From: Dioscorea cayenensis subsp. rotundata
Lineage: Eukaryota > Streptophyta > Magnoliopsida > Dioscoreales > Dioscoreaceae
Direction: 5' to 3'
Assembly (NCBI RefSeq): GCF_009730915.1
Contig: NC_052472.1
Location: forward strand, 17,886,382 to 17,950,381
DNA: 64,000 bases
The notes below the pieces were generated by a model. That model did not search any database and was not told where the DNA came from. It worked only from the letters and a program-made list of their open reading frames with translations. This document shows, one piece after another, positions 61,401-64,000 of this stretch. Positions within the stretch are counted from its first letter, which is position 1, and each line of letters opens with the position of its first letter. The position numbers and the translations under genes are program-made.

Positions 61401-64000
61401 TTATGATTTCCAAGGCTAAAGTTGAGTTCACTTTTCTTGGCCACTTTTGAGAAGGCTGGAATGGAGACACATGTGCCAATAAATAAAGGACCTCAAGTAA
61501 AGTGCTGAATTAAGAATAATGGAACTGAACATGGGGGGTGATGTATGCAATTGAAAGAACGGTTTGCCTTAGAAAGTGTAGTATAAAAAAATAATATTGC
61601 TGGTCAAGTAAATTCTGGATATTAGTGACACCTATATAAAATGGATAACTGAAACATTTTTTGATTGATTGATTGATTTATTTATTTTATAGGTTATTTT
61701 TGCTTATTCCTCGATTTCAATAGGCATCATTTTACAATGTATTTATGGTGTCTTTGGATGACATTATTAGAAATCTGAAATATTCTCTTGAAATGTTTTT
61801 TGTGTGCATTACTAATTAAGAGTTCTGCGAAGGTTACTTCTAGAAGTCTTTAATAGTAGTTTTAATTTTTGTTTATTTTCTCTTCATTAAGTATTGCAAA
61901 ACCTTGTGATTGTTAAACTTTTTGTGGTGGTAACAAATGAATTGTGCCTTGTATCTGTGTCCTGGATACTGTATTCCTGGAACACCTATCTGTTTATGTG
62001 CTTCTTTTAATATTCATTAATTTTCTTTTCAGGACTATGGGCATCGTGTTAGGCTGGCAACTCATGCAAATTTCAAAGAATTTGTTTTGACTGCAGGCCT
62101 AGAGTTTTACCCCTTGGGCGGGGATCCAAAAGTTCTTGCTGAATGTACTTAATTCTCTTATTTATTATTTGTCAAATTTAGATACTGGATGTGGATGGAA
62201 TTTTGACTTTGAGGTAAATCTGTACAGATATGGTCAAGAATAAGGGTTTCTTACCTTCCGCGCCTTCAGAGATAACAGTTCAGCGAAAGCAACTCAAAGA
62301 CATCATATATTCCTTGTACTCGGCCTGCAAAGATGCAGATGCAGATACGGGTGTTCCTTTCAAGGCTGATGCTATAATTGCAAATCCTCCTGCGTATGGT
62401 GTGGTTCTATCTTCTTTTGCACAGTATTTGCCTTATATTGTTTTTTCATGATTTTTGTTTTTCTCAGTTCTTGCAAAGTTATTAACTTCAGTTAGTATAG
62501 GACATTTATTTTCTGGCGAATATGGTAAATTGCAATTCCATCTGCGCAGACCTTGGGTGGTTTTCTTTTCCAATTAGTTGATCATATTGAAGATGTTTCT
62601 TTACTCTTTAGGACATACATCCCAAATGGCGTTGTATTTCATGTTAATCAATTTATCAGTTACCTCTCGTTAGTTATAGGTTCTTTAAATGTCTTTGCAA
62701 AGAAGAACATAGATCTGATGTCAAAGTTGGCTGTTTGAGGGAAGGCTCTAATAGAGTGTAATGGTTTCTTGTGCTTTTAAAGTATCTATTAATGAACAAA
62801 AAATAAAATTTTGAGTTTTTATAATGGGCAATAATTTGTTTTTACGGCAAATATTATTTTTTTGTGTAAGTGGTGGACTTTGGTATGCTGGGAAAGTTCT
62901 CATTTGCCATTGGTGTTTCAAATACACAACGACGAAAGTCATGAAACAGATCCTTCAAATATTATATGCTTTTAAGACTACTATTTTGACCCTTTCCAAA
63001 TTACAAAAATAATATGATTGTATTTTTCTTTCTGATTTGTCAATTTAAGCAATCAAGACTCTGAAATTTTGATTTTACAATTGTACAAGACAAGATTAGT
63101 AGGAAGTATGGCATGCTTACACAGATGCGCAACTATTTTTCTTCCAGAGCTGTTGTTTAATAAGACAATTAGGGCAAAGGGATGTGTCAAGGACAAGAAA
63201 AATTCTTAACGTATTAGACTTTCCCTTGCTGTTTGCTCTCTGAAAAATTTATGTAGTGGTCTTAAACCTCATCAGAACTATCCCTTGCTTTTTCTATACT
63301 TAATAATAAATTTTGTCTGGATTGTATCCAGTTGTTGTGTCTACTATTGATTCAGCTTACTCTGTCGTAGGTCTAAAAAGTTATTTATGGAAATTTACTG
63401 CATTAGACTGGTTTTCACATTCTCTTTTTATTGAATCTTTCCATTTCAAACACATCAAGGAATCTTATGGTGGGTTTGACATGTTAGATGTTTCTTAAAT
63501 CCAGGTGATTTAGTTTTATTTTTGCTTTATTTGCAATTATAAATCTTGAGTCTGGCTGCTGATCTGATTTATGCTTGTTCAGGACATACGCATGTGGCAG
63601 AGGCTCTAAAAGTACCTATTCATATATTTTTCACTATGCCTTGGTCGTGAGTATTTGTTCCCAACTTTTTTTTGGATATGAGATTCTAGTTTCTCTTGCA
63701 TTGACAGTTTTCCAGATTTTTCTCTCCAGGAGAAAAGATGAAAATGGTTAAAAACTTTTATTTTCTGGATTGAATGTACTATTGTTGAATTTCTCCACCA
63801 TGGGAATCATGCATGGCTTGTGTTTGGTCTGACAAATGTCTGTTTTCTCTGTCAGGCCAACAAGTGAATTTCCTCATCCGCTTTCTCGTGTCAAACAATC
63901 TGCTGGATATAGAGTAAGTGAAAATTTTAATTCAGTTACCAAACAGAATTATTCAAGTAAGTTAGATATCTTCTTTGTCGTAAGAATATCATGGAGTTGT
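58418..64000 (+). CDS. UGT80: Sterol 3-beta-glucosyltransferase (UGT80 type), 5' part, one single-base indel
   Basis: Membrane-associated enzyme that transfers glucose from UDP-glucose to the 3-OH of membrane sterols. Exons inside the window: 58418-58460, 59807-59994, 60816-61053, 62033-62144, 62228-62398, 63583-63646 and 63856-63913; the gene continues past 64000. The start ATG is in a GC-rich exon (MATNGAAAGGSLPTG). Exon 2 is a Ser/Arg-rich N-terminal extension ending FDDKIPVKEK. Exon 3 has NRIATVK...DDGTVEVEVP and the glycosyltransferase start VILIVGTRGDVQPFIAIGKK. Later exons read GHRVRLATHANFKEFV, LEFYPLGGDPKVLAE, ADAIIANPPAYGHTHVAEAL and TMPWSPTSEFPHPLSRVKQ. One extra A in AAAAA at 60845-60849 creates TGA. 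Ignoring it, the exons give 291 in-frame codons, about the N-terminal 45% of a typical UGT80. Confidence 0.9.

Overview
This window is nuclear DNA from a flowering plant. It is very AT-rich, its genes are split by GT-AG introns, and it carries plant-type hAT, Mutator-like, TRIM, LINE and SINE elements and long (TA)n tracts. Two genes have GC-rich first exons followed by AT-richer ones (ITPA and the sterol glucosyltransferase), which is more like a monocot than a typical eudicot. A compact, AT-rich monocot such as a yam (Dioscorea) fits, but the species is inference and was not tested by any search.

Layout. 0-6.2 kb is repeat-rich: a tandem duplication with a hAT element inside one copy, a 5'-truncated LINE with a 17-bp target duplication, and an element with long terminal inverted repeats. 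6.2-12.5 kb (+) holds an NPF (NRT1/PTR) transporter in four exons; its 2.9-kb third intron contains a hAT element with a Mutator-like element nested inside it. A small TRIM retroelement sits at 12.69-13.18 kb, between the NPF 3' end and the tail-to-tail ITPA gene. 13.5-17.0 kb (-) is an eight-exon inosine triphosphate pyrophosphatase. 17.8-21.3 kb (-) is a leucine-rich-repeat receptor kinase of the RGI/RCH (root meristem growth factor receptor) type. 21.3-40.7 kb is a gene desert with two copies of one MITE family, a SINE, a copia integrase scrap, a third hAT element and long TA tracts. 40.7-45.8 kb (+) is a pectate lyase with a readable promoter. 46.4-49.7 kb (+) is a 5'-truncated, frameshifted LINE with an intact YADD box. 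53.6-54.7 kb contains two adjacent minisatellites. 54.9-55.9 kb (-) contains a cyclin-box fragment next to a collapsed beta-tubulin pseudogene. 58.4 kb to the window end (+) is the 5' half of a sterol 3-beta-glucosyltransferase (UGT80 type).

The genes do not form a pathway: nutrient or peptide transport, nucleotide-pool cleaning, peptide signalling, cell-wall pectin cleavage and sterol glucosylation are simply neighbours.

The main caution concerns sequence quality. Three otherwise well-conserved genes (receptor kinase, pectate lyase, sterol glucosyltransferase) together carry six single-base indels, most of them in short homopolymers. This looks more like uncorrected long-read assembly error than the independent decay of three neighbours. 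No convincing new defence or metabolic system was found. The most unusual item is the mosaic of two unrelated gene fragments at 54.9-55.9 kb.
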